Assembly (NCBI GenBank): GCA_964016885.1
Contig: OZ024741.1
Location: 411,217,464 to 411,281,463, forward strand
Origin: Eledone cirrhosa
Taxonomy: Eukaryota > Mollusca > Cephalopoda > Octopoda > Eledonidae
Length of the DNA: 64,000 bases
Direction: 5' to 3'
The notes below the pieces were generated by a model. It worked only from the letters and a program-made list of their open reading frames with translations, was not told the origin of the DNA and did no database searches. A program made the translations under genes and the position numbers. Below, piece by piece: positions 13,091 through 26,060 of this stretch (its first letter is position 1; every line of letters starts with the position of its first letter).

Positions 13091-16000
13091 AGCTTTATAA
13101 CTGGGGTCAGACTAGCTGTAGGAATAAAGAGGACAGCTTTATAACTGGGGTCATACTAGCTGTAGGAATAAAGAGGACAGCTTTATAACTGGGGTCATAC
13201 TAGTGTAGGAATAGAGAGGACAGCTTTATAACTGGGGTCATACTAGCTGTAGGAATAAAGAGGACAGCTTTATAACTGGGGTCATACTAGCTGTAGGAAG
13301 AAAGAGGACAGCTTTATTACTGGGGTCATACTAGTTGTAGGAATAAAGAGGACAGCTTTATAACTGGGGTCATACTAGTTGTAGGCATAAAGAGGACAGC
13401 TTTATAACTGGGGTCATACTAGTTGTAGGAATAAAGAGGACAGCTTTATAACTGGGGTCATACTAGATGTAGGAATAAAGAGGACAGCTTTATAACTGGG
13501 GTCATACTAGCTGTAGGAATAAAGAGGACAGCTTTCTAACTGGGGTCATACTAGGTGTAGGAATAAAGAGGACAGCTTTATAACTGGGGTCATACTAGCT
13601 GTAGGAATAAAGAGGACAGCTTTATAACTGGGGTCATACTAGTTGTAGGAATAAAGAGGACAGATTTATAACTGGGGTCATACTAGCTGTAGGAATAAAG
13701 AGGACAGCTTTCTAACTGGGCTCATACTAGGTGTAGGAATAAAGAGGACAGCTTTATAACTGGGGTCATACTAGGTGTAGGAATAAAGAGGACAGCTTTA
13801 TAACTGGGGTCATACTAGTTGTAGGAATAAAGGACATTAGCTTTATACCTGAGGTCATACTAGCTATAGGAATAAAGAGGACAGCTTTATAACTGGGGTC
13901 ATACTAGTTGTAGGAATAAAGAGGACAGCTTTATAACTGGGGTCATACTAGCTGTAGGAATAAAGAGGACAGCTTTATAACTGGGCTCATACTAGGTGTA
14001 GGAATAAAGAGGACAGCTTTATAACTGGGGTCATACTAGCTGTAGGAATAAAGAGGACAGCTTTATAACTGGGGTCATACTAGATGTAGGAATAAAGAGG
14101 ACAGCTTTATAACTGGGGTCATACTAGCTGTAGGAATAAAGAGGACAGCTTTCTAACTGGGGTCATACTAGGTGTAGGAATAAAGAGGACAGCTTTATAA
14201 CTGGGGTCATACTAGCTGTAGGAATAAAGAGGACAGCTTTATAACTGGGGTCATACTAGTTGTAGGAATAAAGAGGACAGCTTTAAAACTGGGGTCATAC
14301 TAGCTGTAGGAATAAAGAGGACAGCTTTCTAACTGGGGTCATACTAGCTGTAGGAAGAAGACAGCTTTATAACTGGGGTCATACTAGCTGTAGGAATAAA
14401 GAGGACAGCTTTATAACTGGGGTCATACTAGCTGTAGGAATAAAGAGGACAGCTTTATAACTGGGGTCATACTAGCTGTAGGCACAGGACAGCTTTATAA
14501 CTGGGGTCATACTAGCTATAGGAAGAGGACAGCTTTATAACTGGGGTCATACTAGCTGTAGGAAGAGGACAGCTTTATAACTGGGGTCATACTAGGTGTA
14601 GGAATAGAGAGGACAGCTTTATAACTGGGGTCATACTAGATGTAGGAATAAAGAGGACAGCTTTATAACTGGGGTCATAGTAGCTGTAGGAAGAAAGAGG
14701 ACAGCTTTATAACTGGGGTCATAGTAGTGTAGGAATAGACAGGACAGCTTTATAACTGGGGTCATAGTAGCTGTAAGAATAAAGAGGACAGATTTATAAC
14801 TGGGGTCATACTAGCTGTAGGAATAAAGGACATTAGCTTTATAACTGGGGTCATACTAGCTGTAGGAATAAAGAGGACAGCTTTATAACTGGGGTCATAG
14901 TAGCTGTAGGAATAAAGAGGACAGCTTTATAACTTGGGTCATACTAGTGTAGGAATAGAGAGGACAGCTTTATAACTGGGGTCATACTAGCTGTAGGAAT
15001 AAAGAGGACAGCTTTATAACTGGGGTCATACTAGCTGTAGGAATAAAGAGGACAGCTTTATAACTGGGGTAATACTAGCTGTAGGAATAAAGAGGACAGC
15101 TTTATAACTGGGGTCATACTAGCTGTAGGAAGAAAGAGGACAGCTTTATTACTGGGGTCATACTAGTTGTAGGAATAAAGAGGACAGCTTTATAACTGGG
15201 GTCATACTAGTTGTAGGCATAAAGAGGACAGCTTTATAACTGGGGTCATACTAGTTGTAGGAATAAAGAGGACAGCTTTATAACTGGGGTCATACTAGAT
15301 GTAGGAATAAAGAGGACAGCTTTATAACTGGGGTCATACTAGCTGTAGGAATAAAGAGGACAGCTTTCTAACTGGGGTCATACTAGGTGTAGGAATAAAG
15401 AGGACAGCTTTATAACTGGGGTCATACTAGCTGTAGGAATAAAGAGGACAGCTTTATAACTGGGGTCATACTAGTTGTAGGAATAAAGAGGACAGATTTA
15501 TAACTGGGGTCATACTAGCTGTAGGAATAAAGAGGACAGCTTTCTAACTGGGCTCATACTAGGTGTAGGAATAAAGAGGACAGCTTTATAACTGGGGTCA
15601 TACTAGGTGTAGGAATAAAGAGGACAGCTTTATAACTGGGGTCATACTAGTTGTAGGAATAAAGGACATTAGCTTTATACCTGAGGTCATACTAGCTATA
15701 GGAATAAAGAGGACAGCTTTATAACTGGGGTCATACTAGTTGTAGGAATAAAGAGGACAGCTTTATAACTGGGGTCATACTAGCTGTAGGAATAAAGAGG
15801 ACAGCTTTATAACTGGGCTCATACTAGGTGTAGGAATAAAGAGGACAGCTTTATAACTGGGGTCATACTAGCTGTAGGAATAAAGAGGACAGCTTTATAA
15901 CTGGGGTCATACTAGATGTAGGAATAAAGAGGACAGCTTTATAACTGGGGTCATACTAGCTGTAGGAATAAAGAGGACAGCTTTCTAACTGGGGTCATAC

Positions 16001-16700
16001 TAGGTGTAGGAATAAAGAGGACAGCTTTATAACTGGGGTCATACTAGCTGTAGGAATAAAGAGGACAGCTTTATAACTGGGGTCATACTAGTTGTAGGAA
16101 TAAAGAGGACAGCTTTAAAACTGGGGTCATACTAGCTGTAGGAATAAAGAGGACAGCTTTCTAACTGGGGTCATACTGGGTGTAGGAATAAAGAGGACAG
16201 CTTTATCACTGGGGTCATGCTAGCTGTAGGAATAAAGAGGACAGCTTTATAACTGGGGTCATACTAGTTGTAGGAATAAAGGACATTAGCTTTATACCTG
16301 AGGTCATACTAGCTGTAGGAATAAAGAGGACAGCTTTATAACTGTGGTCATACTAGCTGTAGGAATAAAGAGGACAGCTTTATAACTGGGGTCATACTAG
16401 GTGTAGGAATAAAGAGGGCAGCTTTATAACTGGGGTCATACTAGCTGTAGGAATACAGACAGCTTTATAACTGGGGTCATAGTAGCTGTAGGAATAGAGA
16501 GGACAGCTTTCTAACTGGGATCATACTAGTTGTAGGAATAAAGAGGACAGCTTTATAACTGGGGTCATACTAGCTGTAAGAATAAAGAGGACAGCTTTAT
16601 AACTGGGGTCATGCTAGATGTAGGAATAGAGAGGACAGCTTTATAACTGGGGTCATACTAGCTGTAAGAATAAAGAGGACAGCTTTATAACTGAGGTCAT
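13050..16700. repeat. 1.83-1.88-kb higher-order repeat of the satellite
   Basis: GGAAGAAAG with TTTATTAC recurs at 13,296 and 15,128, and the AAAGGACATTAGC variant followed by GCTATAGG recurs at 13,819 and 15,651. Both offsets are 1,832 bp. The AACTTGGGTC marker (13,056 and 14,931) is offset by 1,875 bp, so one monomer has been gained or lost inside the block. The same markers also occur in the 4.9-kb units, so this block derives from them. The right edge is approximate. Confidence 0.8.
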
Positions 16701-19700
16701 ACTAGCTGTAAGAATAAAGAGGACAGCTTTATAACTGGGGTCATACTAGCTGTAGGAATAAAGAGGACAGCTTTATAACTGGGGTCATACTAGCTGTAGG
16801 AATAAAGAGGACAGCTTTATAACTGGGGTCATACTAGCTGTAGGAATAAAGAGGACAGCTTTATAACTGGGGTCATACTAGTTGTAGGAATAAAGAGGAC
16901 AGCTTTATAACTGGGGTCATACTAGCTGTAGGAATAAAGCGGACAGCTTTATAACTGGGGTCATACTAGCTGTAAGAATAAAGAGGACAGCTTTATAACT
17001 GGGGTCATACTAGTTGTAGAAATAAAGAGAACAGCTTTATAACTGGGGTCATACTAGATGTAGGTATAAAGAGGACAGCTTTATAACTGGGGTCATACTA
17101 GTTGTAGGAATAAAGGGGACAGCTTTATAACTGGGGTCATACTAGTTGTAGGAATAAAGAGAACAGCTTTATAACTGGGGTCATACTAGGTGTAGGAATA
17201 AAGAGGACAGCTTTATAACTGGGGTCATACTAGCTGTAGGAATAAAGAGGACAGCTTTATAACTGAGGTCATACTAGCTGTAGTAATAAAGAGGACAGCT
17301 TTATAACTGGGGTCATACTAGCTGTAGGAATAAAGAGGACAGCTTTATAACTGGGGTCATACTAGCTGTAGGAAGAGGACAGCTTTATAACTGGGGTCAT
17401 ACTAGCTGTAGGAATGAAGAGGACAGCTTTATAACTGTGGTCATACTAGCTGTAGGAATAAAGAGGACAGCTTTATAACTGGGGTCATACTAGCTGTAGG
17501 AATAAAGAAGACAGCTTTATAACTGGGGTCATAGTAGCTGTAGGAATAAAGAAGCTTTATAACTGGGGTCATACTAGCTGTAGGAATAAAGAGGACAGCT
17601 TTATAACTGGGGTCATACTAGCTGTAGGAATAAAGAGGACAGCTTTATAGCTGGGGTCATAGTAGCTGTAGGAATAAAGAGGACAGCTTTATAACTGGGG
17701 TCATAGTAGCTGTAAGAATAAAGAGGACAGCTTTATAACTGGGGTCATAGTAGCTGTAGGAATAAAGAGGACAGCTTTATAACTGGGGTCATACTAGTGT
17801 AGGAATATAAAGGACAGCTTTATAACTGGGGTCATACTAGCTGTAAGAATAAAGAGGACAGCTTTATAACTGCGGTCATACTAGTTGTAGGAATAAAGAG
17901 GACAGCTTTATAACTGGGGTCATACTAGTTGTAGGAATAAAGAGGACAGCTTTATAACTGGGGTCATACTAGTTGTAGGAATAAAGAGGACAGCTTTATA
18001 ACTGGGGTCATACTAGCTGTAGGAATAAAGAGGACAGCTTTATAACTGGGGTCATACTAGCTGTAGGAATAAAGAGGACAGCTTTCTAACTGGGGTCATA
18101 CTGGGTGTAGGAATAAAGAGGACAGCTTTATCACTGGGGTCATGCTAGCTGTAGGAATAAAGAGGACAGCTTTATAACTGGGGTCATACTAGTTGTAGGA
18201 ATAAAGGACATTAGCTTTATACCTGAGGTCATACTAGCTGTAGGAATAAAGAGGACAGCTTTATAACTGTGGTCATACTAGCTGTAGGAATAAAGAGGAC
18301 AGCTTTATAACTGGGGTCATACTAGGTGTAGGAATAAAGAGGGCAGCTTTATAACTGGGGTCATACTAGCTGTAGGAATACAGACAGCTTTATAACTGGG
18401 GTCATAGTAGCTGTAGGAATAGAGAGGACAGCTTTCTAACTGGGATCATACTAGTTGTAGGAATAAAGAGGACAGCTTTATAACTGGGGTCATACTAGCT
18501 GTAAGAATAAAGAGGACAGCTTTATAACTGGGGTCATGCTAGATGTAGGAATAGAGAGGACAGCTTTATAACTGGGGTCATACTAGCTGTAAGAATAAAG
18601 AGGACAGCTTTATAACTGAGGTCATACTAGCTGTAAGAATAAAGAGGACAGCTTTATAACTGGAGTCATACTAGCTGTAGGAATAAAGAGGACAGCTTTA
18701 TAACTGGGGTCATACTAGCTGTAGGAATAAAGAGGACAGCTTTATAACTGGGGTCATACTAGCTGTAGGAATAAAGAGGACAGCTTTATAACTGGGGTCA
18801 TACTAGTTGTAGGAATAAAGAGGACAGCTTTATAACTGGGGTCATACTAGCTGTAGGAATAAAGCGGACAGCTTTATAACTGGGGTCATACTAGCTGTAA
18901 GAATAAAGAGGACAGCTTTATAACTGGGGTCATACTAGTTGTAGAAATAAAGAGAACAGCTTTATAACTGGGGTCATACTAGATGTAGGTATAAAGAGGA
19001 CAGCTTTATAACTGGGGTCATACTAGTTGTAGGAATAAAGGGGACAGCTTTATAACTGGGGTCATACTAGTTGTAGGAATAAAGAGGACAGCTTTATAAC
19101 TGGGGTCATACTAGGTGTAGGAATAAAGAGGACAGCTTTATAACTGGGGTCATACTAGCTGTAGGAATAAAGAGGACAGCTTTATAACTGAGGTCATACT
19201 AGCTGTAGTAATAAAGAGGACAGCTTTATAACTGGGGTCATACTAGCTGTAGGAATAAAGAGGACAGCTTTATAACTGGGGTCATACTAGCTGTAGGAAG
19301 AGGACAGCTTTATAACTGGGGTCATACTAGCTGTAGGAATAAAGAGGACAGCTTTATAACTGTGGTCATACTAGCTGTAGGAATAAAGAGGACAGCTTTA
19401 TAACTGGGGTCATACTAGCTGTAGGAATAAAGAAGACAGCTTTATAACTGGGGTCATAGTAGCTGTAGGAATAAAGAAGCTTTATAACTGGGGTCATACT
19501 AGCTGTAGGAATAAAGAGGACAGCTTTATAACTGGGGTCATACTAGCTGTAGGAATAAAGAGGACAGCTTTATAGCTGGGGTCATAGTAGCTGTAGGAAT
19601 AAAGAGGACAGCTTTATAACTGGGGTCATAGTAGCTGTAAGAATAAAGAGGACAGCTTTATAACTGGGGTCATAGTAGCTGTAGGAATAAAGAGGACAGC

Positions 19701-19980
19701 TTTATAACTGGGGTCATACTAGTGTAGGAATATAAAGGACAGCTTTATAACTGGGGTCATACTAGCTGTAAGAATAAAGAGGACAGCTTTATAACTGCGG
19801 TCATACTAGTTGTAGGAATAAAGAGGACAGCTTTATAACTGGGGTCATACTAGTTGTAGGAATAAAGAGGACAGCTTTATAACTGGGGTCATACTAGTTG
19901 TAGGAATAAAGAGGACAGCTTTATAACTGGGGTCATACTAGCTGTAGGAATAAAGAGGACAGCTTTATAACTGGGGTCAT
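16140..19980. repeat. 1,925-bp higher-order repeat of the satellite
   Basis: The marker TTTATCACTGGGGTCATGC lies at about 16,203 and 18,128 (offset 1,925 bp). It is followed in both copies by the same rare variants: GAATACAGACAGC, TGGGATCATAC, AAAGCGGAC, AAATAAAGAGAAC and AAAGAAGCTTTATAAC. This is a block of about 44 monomers duplicated in tandem. Edges are approximate. Confidence 0.85.
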
Positions 19981-22900
19981 AGTAGCTGTAGGAATAAAGA
20001 GGACAGCTTTATAACTGGGGTCATACTAGTGTAGGAATAGAGAGGACAGCTTTATAACTGGGGTCATAGTAGCTGTAGGAATAAAGAGGACAGCTTTATA
20101 ACTGGGGTCATACTAGCTGTAGGAATAAAGAGGACAGCTTTATAACTGGTGTCATACTAGCTGCAGGAATAAAGAGGACAGCATTATAACTGGGGTCATA
20201 CTAGTGTAGGAATAGAGAGGACAGCTTTATAACTGGGGTCATACGAGCTGTAGGAATAAAGAGGACAGCTTTATAACTGGGGTCATACTAGCTGTAGGAA
20301 GAAAGAGGACAGCTTTATAACTGGGGTCATACTAGTTGTAGGAATAAAGAGGACAGCTTTATAACTGGGGTCATACTAGATGTAGGAATAAAGAGGACAG
20401 CTTTATAACTGGGGTCATACTAGGTGTAGGAATAAAGAGGACAGCTTTATAACTGGGGTCATACTAGGTGTAGGAATAAAGAGGACAGCTTTCTAACTGG
20501 GGTCATACTAGGTGTAGGAATAAAGAGGACAGCTTTATAACTGGGGTCATACTAGCTGTAGGAATAAAGAGGACAGCTTTATAACTGGGGTCATACTAGT
20601 TGTAGGAATAAAGAGGACAGCCTTATAACTGGGGTCATACTAGCTGTATGAATAAAGAGGACAGCTTTATAACTGGGGTCATACTAGTTGTAGGAATAAA
20701 GAACATTAGCTTTATACCTGAGGTCATACTAGCTGTAGGAATAAAGAGGACAGCTTTATAACTGGGGTCATACTAGTTGTAGGAAGAAAGAGGACAGCTT
20801 TATAACTGGGGTCATACTAGCTGTAGGAATAAAGAGGACAGCTTTATAATTGGGGTCATACTAGCTGTAGGAATAAAGAGGACAGCTTTATAACTGAGTT
20901 CATACTAGCTGTAGGAATAAAGGACATTAGCTTTATACCTGGGGTCATGCTAGCTGTAGGAAGAGGACAGCTTTATAACTGGGGTCATACTAGCTGTAGG
21001 AATAAAGAGGACAGCTTTCTAACTGGGGTCATACTAGGTGTAGGAATAAAGAGGAAAGCTTTATAACTGGGGTCATACTAGCTGTATGAATAAAGAGGAC
21101 AGCTTTATAACTGGGGTCATACTAGTTGTAGGAATAAAGAGGACAGATTTATAACTGGGGTCATACTAGATGTAGGAATAAAGAGGACAGCTTTCTAACT
21201 GGGCTCATACTAGGTGTAGGAATAAAGAGGACAGCTTTATAACTGGGGTCATACTAGCTGTAGGAATAAAGAGGACAGCTTTATAACTGGGGTCATACTA
21301 GTTGTAGGAATAAAGGACATTAGTTTTATACCTGAGGACATACTAGCTATAGGAATAAAGAGGACAGCTTTATAACTGTGGTCATACTAGCTGTAGGAAT
21401 AAAGAGGACAGCTTTATAACTGGGGTCATACTAGCTGTAGGAAGAAAGAGGACAGCTTTATAACTGGGGTCATACTAGCTGTAGGAATAAAGAGGACAGC
21501 TTTATAACTGGGGTCATACTAGCTGTAGGAATAAAGAGGACAGCTTTATAACTGGGGTCATACTAGCTGTAGGAATAAAGAGGACAGCTTTATAACTGGG
21601 GTCATACTAGCTGTAGGAATAAAGAGGACAGCTTTATAACTGGGGTCATACTAGCTGTAGGAATAAAGAGGACAGCTTTATAACTGTGGTCATACTAGCT
21701 GTAGGAATAAAGAGGACAGCTTTATAACTGGGGTCATACTAGGTGTAGGAATAAAGAGGGCAGCTTTATAACTGGGGTCATACCAGCTGTAGGAATAAAG
21801 ACAGCTTTATAACTGGGGTCATAGTAGCTGTAGGAATAGAGAGGACAGCTTTCTAACTGGGATCATACTAGTTGTAGGAATAAAGAGGACAGCTTTATAA
21901 CTGGGGTCATACTAGCTGTAGGAATAAAGAGGATAGCTTTATAACTGAGGTCATACTAGCTGTAGGAATAAAGGACATTAGCTTTATACCTGGGGTCATG
22001 CTAGCTGTAGGAAGAGGACAGCTTTATAACTGGGGTCATACTAGCTGTAGGAATAGAGAGGACAGCTTTCTAACTGGGATCATACTAGTTGTAGGAAGAA
22101 AGAGGACAGCTTTATAACTGGGGTCATACTAGCTGTAGGAATAAAGAGGACAGCTTTATAATTGGGGTCATACTAGCTGTAGGAATAAAGAGGACAGCTT
22201 TATAACTGAGTTCATACTAGCTGTAGGAATAAAGGACATTAGCTTTATACCTGGGGTCATGCTAGCTGTAGGAAGAGGACAGCTGTATAACTGGGGTCAT
22301 ACTAGCTGTAGGAATAAAGAGGACAGCTTTCTAACTGGGGTCATACTAGGTGTAGGAATAAAGAGGACAGCTTTATAACTGGGGTCATACTAGCTGTATG
22401 AATAAAGAGGACAGCGTTATAACTGGGGTCATACTAGTTGTAGGAATAAAGAGGACAGATTTATAACTGGGGTCATACTAGCTGTAGGAATAAAGAGGAC
22501 AGCTTTCTAACTGGGCTCATACTAGGTGTAGGAATAAAGAGGACAGCTTTATAACTGGGGTCATACTAGCTGTAGGAATAAAGAGGACAGCTTTATAACT
22601 GGGGTCATACTAGTTGTAGGAATAAAGGACATTAGCTTTATACCTGAGGACATACTAGCTATAGGAATAAAGAGGACAGCTTTATAACTGTGGTCATACT
22701 AGCTGTAGGAATAAAGAGGACAGCTTTATAACTGGGGTCATACTAGCTGTAGGAATAAAGAGGACAGCTTTATAACTGGGGTCATACTAGCTGTAGGAAT
22801 AAAGAGGACAGCTTTATAACTGGGGTCATACTAGCTGTAGGAATAAAGAGGACAGCTTTATAACTGGGGTCATACTAGCTGTAGGAATAAAGAGGACAGC

Positions 22901-23149
22901 TTTATAACTGGGGTCATACTAGCTGTAGGAATAAAGAGGACAGCTTTATAACTGGGGTCATACGAGCTGTAGGAATAGAGAGGACAGCTTTATAACTGGG
23001 GTCATACTAGTTGTAGGAATAAAGAGGACAGCTTTATAACTGGGGTCATACTAGTTGTAGGAATAAAGAGGACAGCTTTATAACTGGGGTCATACTAGTT
23101 GTAGGAATAAAGAGGACAGCTTTATAACTGCGGTCATACTAGTTGTAGG

Positions 23150-26060
23150 AATAAAGAGGACAGCTTTATAACTGGGGTCATACTAGTTGTAGGAATAAAG
23201 AGGACAGCTTTATAACTGGGGTCATACTAGTTGTAGGAATAAAGAGGACAGCTTTATAACTGGGGTCATACTAGCTGTAGGAATAAAGAGGACAGCTTTA
23301 TAACTGGGGTCATAGTAGCTGTAGGAATAAAGAGGACAGATTTATAACTGGGGTCATACTAGTGTAGGAATAGAGAGGACAGCTTTATAACTGGGGTCAT
23401 AGTAGCTGTAGGAATAAAGAGGACAGCTTTATAACTGGGGTCATACTAGCTGTAGGAATAAAGAGGACAGCTTTATAACTGGTGTCATACTAGCTGTAGG
23501 AATAAAGAGGACAGCATTATAACTGGGGTCATACTAGTGTAGGAATAGAGAGGACAGCTTTATAACTGGGGTCATACGAGCTGTAGGAATAAAGAGGACA
23601 GCTTTATAACTGGGGTCATACTAGCTGTAGGAAGAAAGAGGACAGCTTTATAATTGGGGTCATACTAGCTGTAGGAATAAAGAGGACAGCTTTATAACTG
23701 GGGTCATACTAGTTGTAGGAATAAAGAGGACAGCTTTATAACTGGGGTCATACTAGCTGTATGAATAAAGAGGACAGCTTTATAACTGGGGTCATACTAG
23801 TTGTAGGAATAAAGAACATTAGCTTTATACCTGAGGTCATACTAGCTGTAGGAATAAAGAGGACAGCTTTATAACTGTGGTCATACTAGCTGTAGGAATA
23901 AAGAGGACAGCTTTATAACTGGGGTCATACTAGGTGTAGGAATAAAGAGGGCAGCTTTATAACTGGGGTCATACTAGCTGTAGGAATAAAGACAGCTTTA
24001 TAACTGGGGTCATAGTAGCTGTAGGAATAGAGAGGACAGCTTTCTAACTGGGATCATACTAGTTGTAGGAATAAAGAGGACAGCTTTATAACTGGGGTCA
24101 TACTAGCTGTAGGAATAAAGAGGACAGCTTTATAACTGAGGTCATACTAGCTGTAGGAATAAAGGACATTAGCTTTATACCTGGGGTCATGCTAGCTGTA
24201 GGAAGAGGACAGCTTTATAACTGGGGTCATACTAGCTGTAGGAATAAAGAGGACAGCTTTATAACTGGGGTCATACTAGTTGTAGGAATAAAGAGGACAG
24301 ATTTATAACTGGGGTCATACTAGCTGTAGGAATAAAGAGGACAGCTTTCTAACTGGGCTCATACTAGGTGTAGGAATAAAGAGGACAGCTTTATAACTGG
24401 GGTCATACTAGCTGTAAGAATAAAGAGGACAGCTTTATAACTGGGGTCATACTAGTTGTAGAAATAAAGAGGACAGCTTTATAACTGGGGTCATACTAGA
24501 TGTAGGTATAAAGAGGACAGCTTTATAAATGGGGTCATACTAGGTGTAGGAATAAAGAGGACAGCTTTATAGCTGGGGTCATAGTAGCTGTAGGAATAAA
24601 GAGGACAGCTTTATAACTGGGGTCATAGTAGCTGTAAGAATAAAGAGGACAGCTTTATAACTGGGGTCATAGTAGCTGTAGGAATAAAGAGGACAGCTTT
24701 ATAACTGGGGTCGTACTAGTGTAGGAATATAAAGGACAGCTTTATAACTGGGGTCATACTAGCTGTAAGAATAAAGAGGACAGCTTTATAACTGCGGTCA
24801 TACTAGTTGTAGGAATAAAGAGGACAGCTTTATAACTGGGGTCATACTAGTTGTAGGAATAAAGAGGACAGCTTTATAACTGGGGTCATACTAGTTGTAG
24901 GAATAAAGAGGACAGCTTTATAACTGGGGTCATACTAGCTGTAGGAATAAAGAGGACAGCTTTATAACTGGGGTCATAGTAGCTGTAGGAATAAAGAGGA
25001 CAGATTTATAACTGGGGTCATACTAGTGTAGGAATAGAGAGGACAGCTTTATAACTGGGGTCATAGTAGCTGTAGGAATAAAGAGGACAGCTTTATAACT
25101 GGGGTCATACTAGCTGTAGGAATAAAGAGGACAGCTTTATAACTGGTGTCATACTAGCTGTAGGAATAAAGAGGACAGCATTATAACTGGGGTCATACTA
25201 GTGTAGGAATAGAGAGGACAGCTTTATAACTGGGGTCATACGAGCTGTAGGAATAAAGAGGACAGCTTTATAACTGGGGTCATACTAGCTGTAGGAAGAA
25301 AGAGGACAGCTTTATAATTGGGGTCATACTAGCTGTAGGAATAAAGAGGACAGCTTTATAACTGGGGTCATACTAGTTGTAGGAATAAAGAGGACAGCTT
25401 TATAACTGGGGTCATACTAGCTGTATGAATAAAGAGGACAGCTTTATAACTGGGGTCATACTAGTTGTAGGAATAAAGAACATTAGCTTTATACCTGAGG
25501 TCATACTAGCTGTAGGAATAAAGAGGACAGCTTTATAACTGTGGTCATACTAGCTGTAGGAATAAAGAGGACAGCTTTATAACTGGGGTCATACTAGGTG
25601 TAGGAATAAAGAGGGCAGCTTTATAACTGGGGTCATACTAGCTGTAGGAATAAAGACAGCTTTATAACTGGGGTCATAGTAGCTGTAGGAATAGAGAGGA
25701 CAGCTTTCTAACTGGGATCATACTAGTTGTAGGAATAAAGAGGACAGCTTTATAACTGGGGTCATACTAGCTGTAGGAATAAAGAGGACAGCTTTATAAC
25801 TGAGGTCATACTAGCTGTAGGAATAAAGGACATTAGCTTTATACCTGGGGTCATGCTAGCTGTAGGAAGAGGACAGCTTTATAACTGGGGTCATACTAGC
25901 TGTAGGAATAAAGAGGACAGCTTTATAACTGGGGTCATACTAGTTGTAGGAATAAAGAGGACAGATTTATAACTGGGGTCATACTAGCTGTAGGAATAAA
26001 GAGGACAGCTTTCTAACTGGGCTCATACTAGGTGTAGGAATAAAGAGGACAGCTTTATAA
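23150..26060. repeat. 1,664-bp higher-order repeat of the satellite
   Basis: GGGGTCATACGAGC occurs with TACGAG at 23,575 and 25,239, and GGACAGATTTATAAC at 23,337 and 25,001. Both offsets are 1,664 bp. The copies diverge near 24,400 and 26,065. The TACGAG marker also occurs at about 20,243 and 30,060, so related blocks are scattered through the right half of the satellite. Confidence 0.8.
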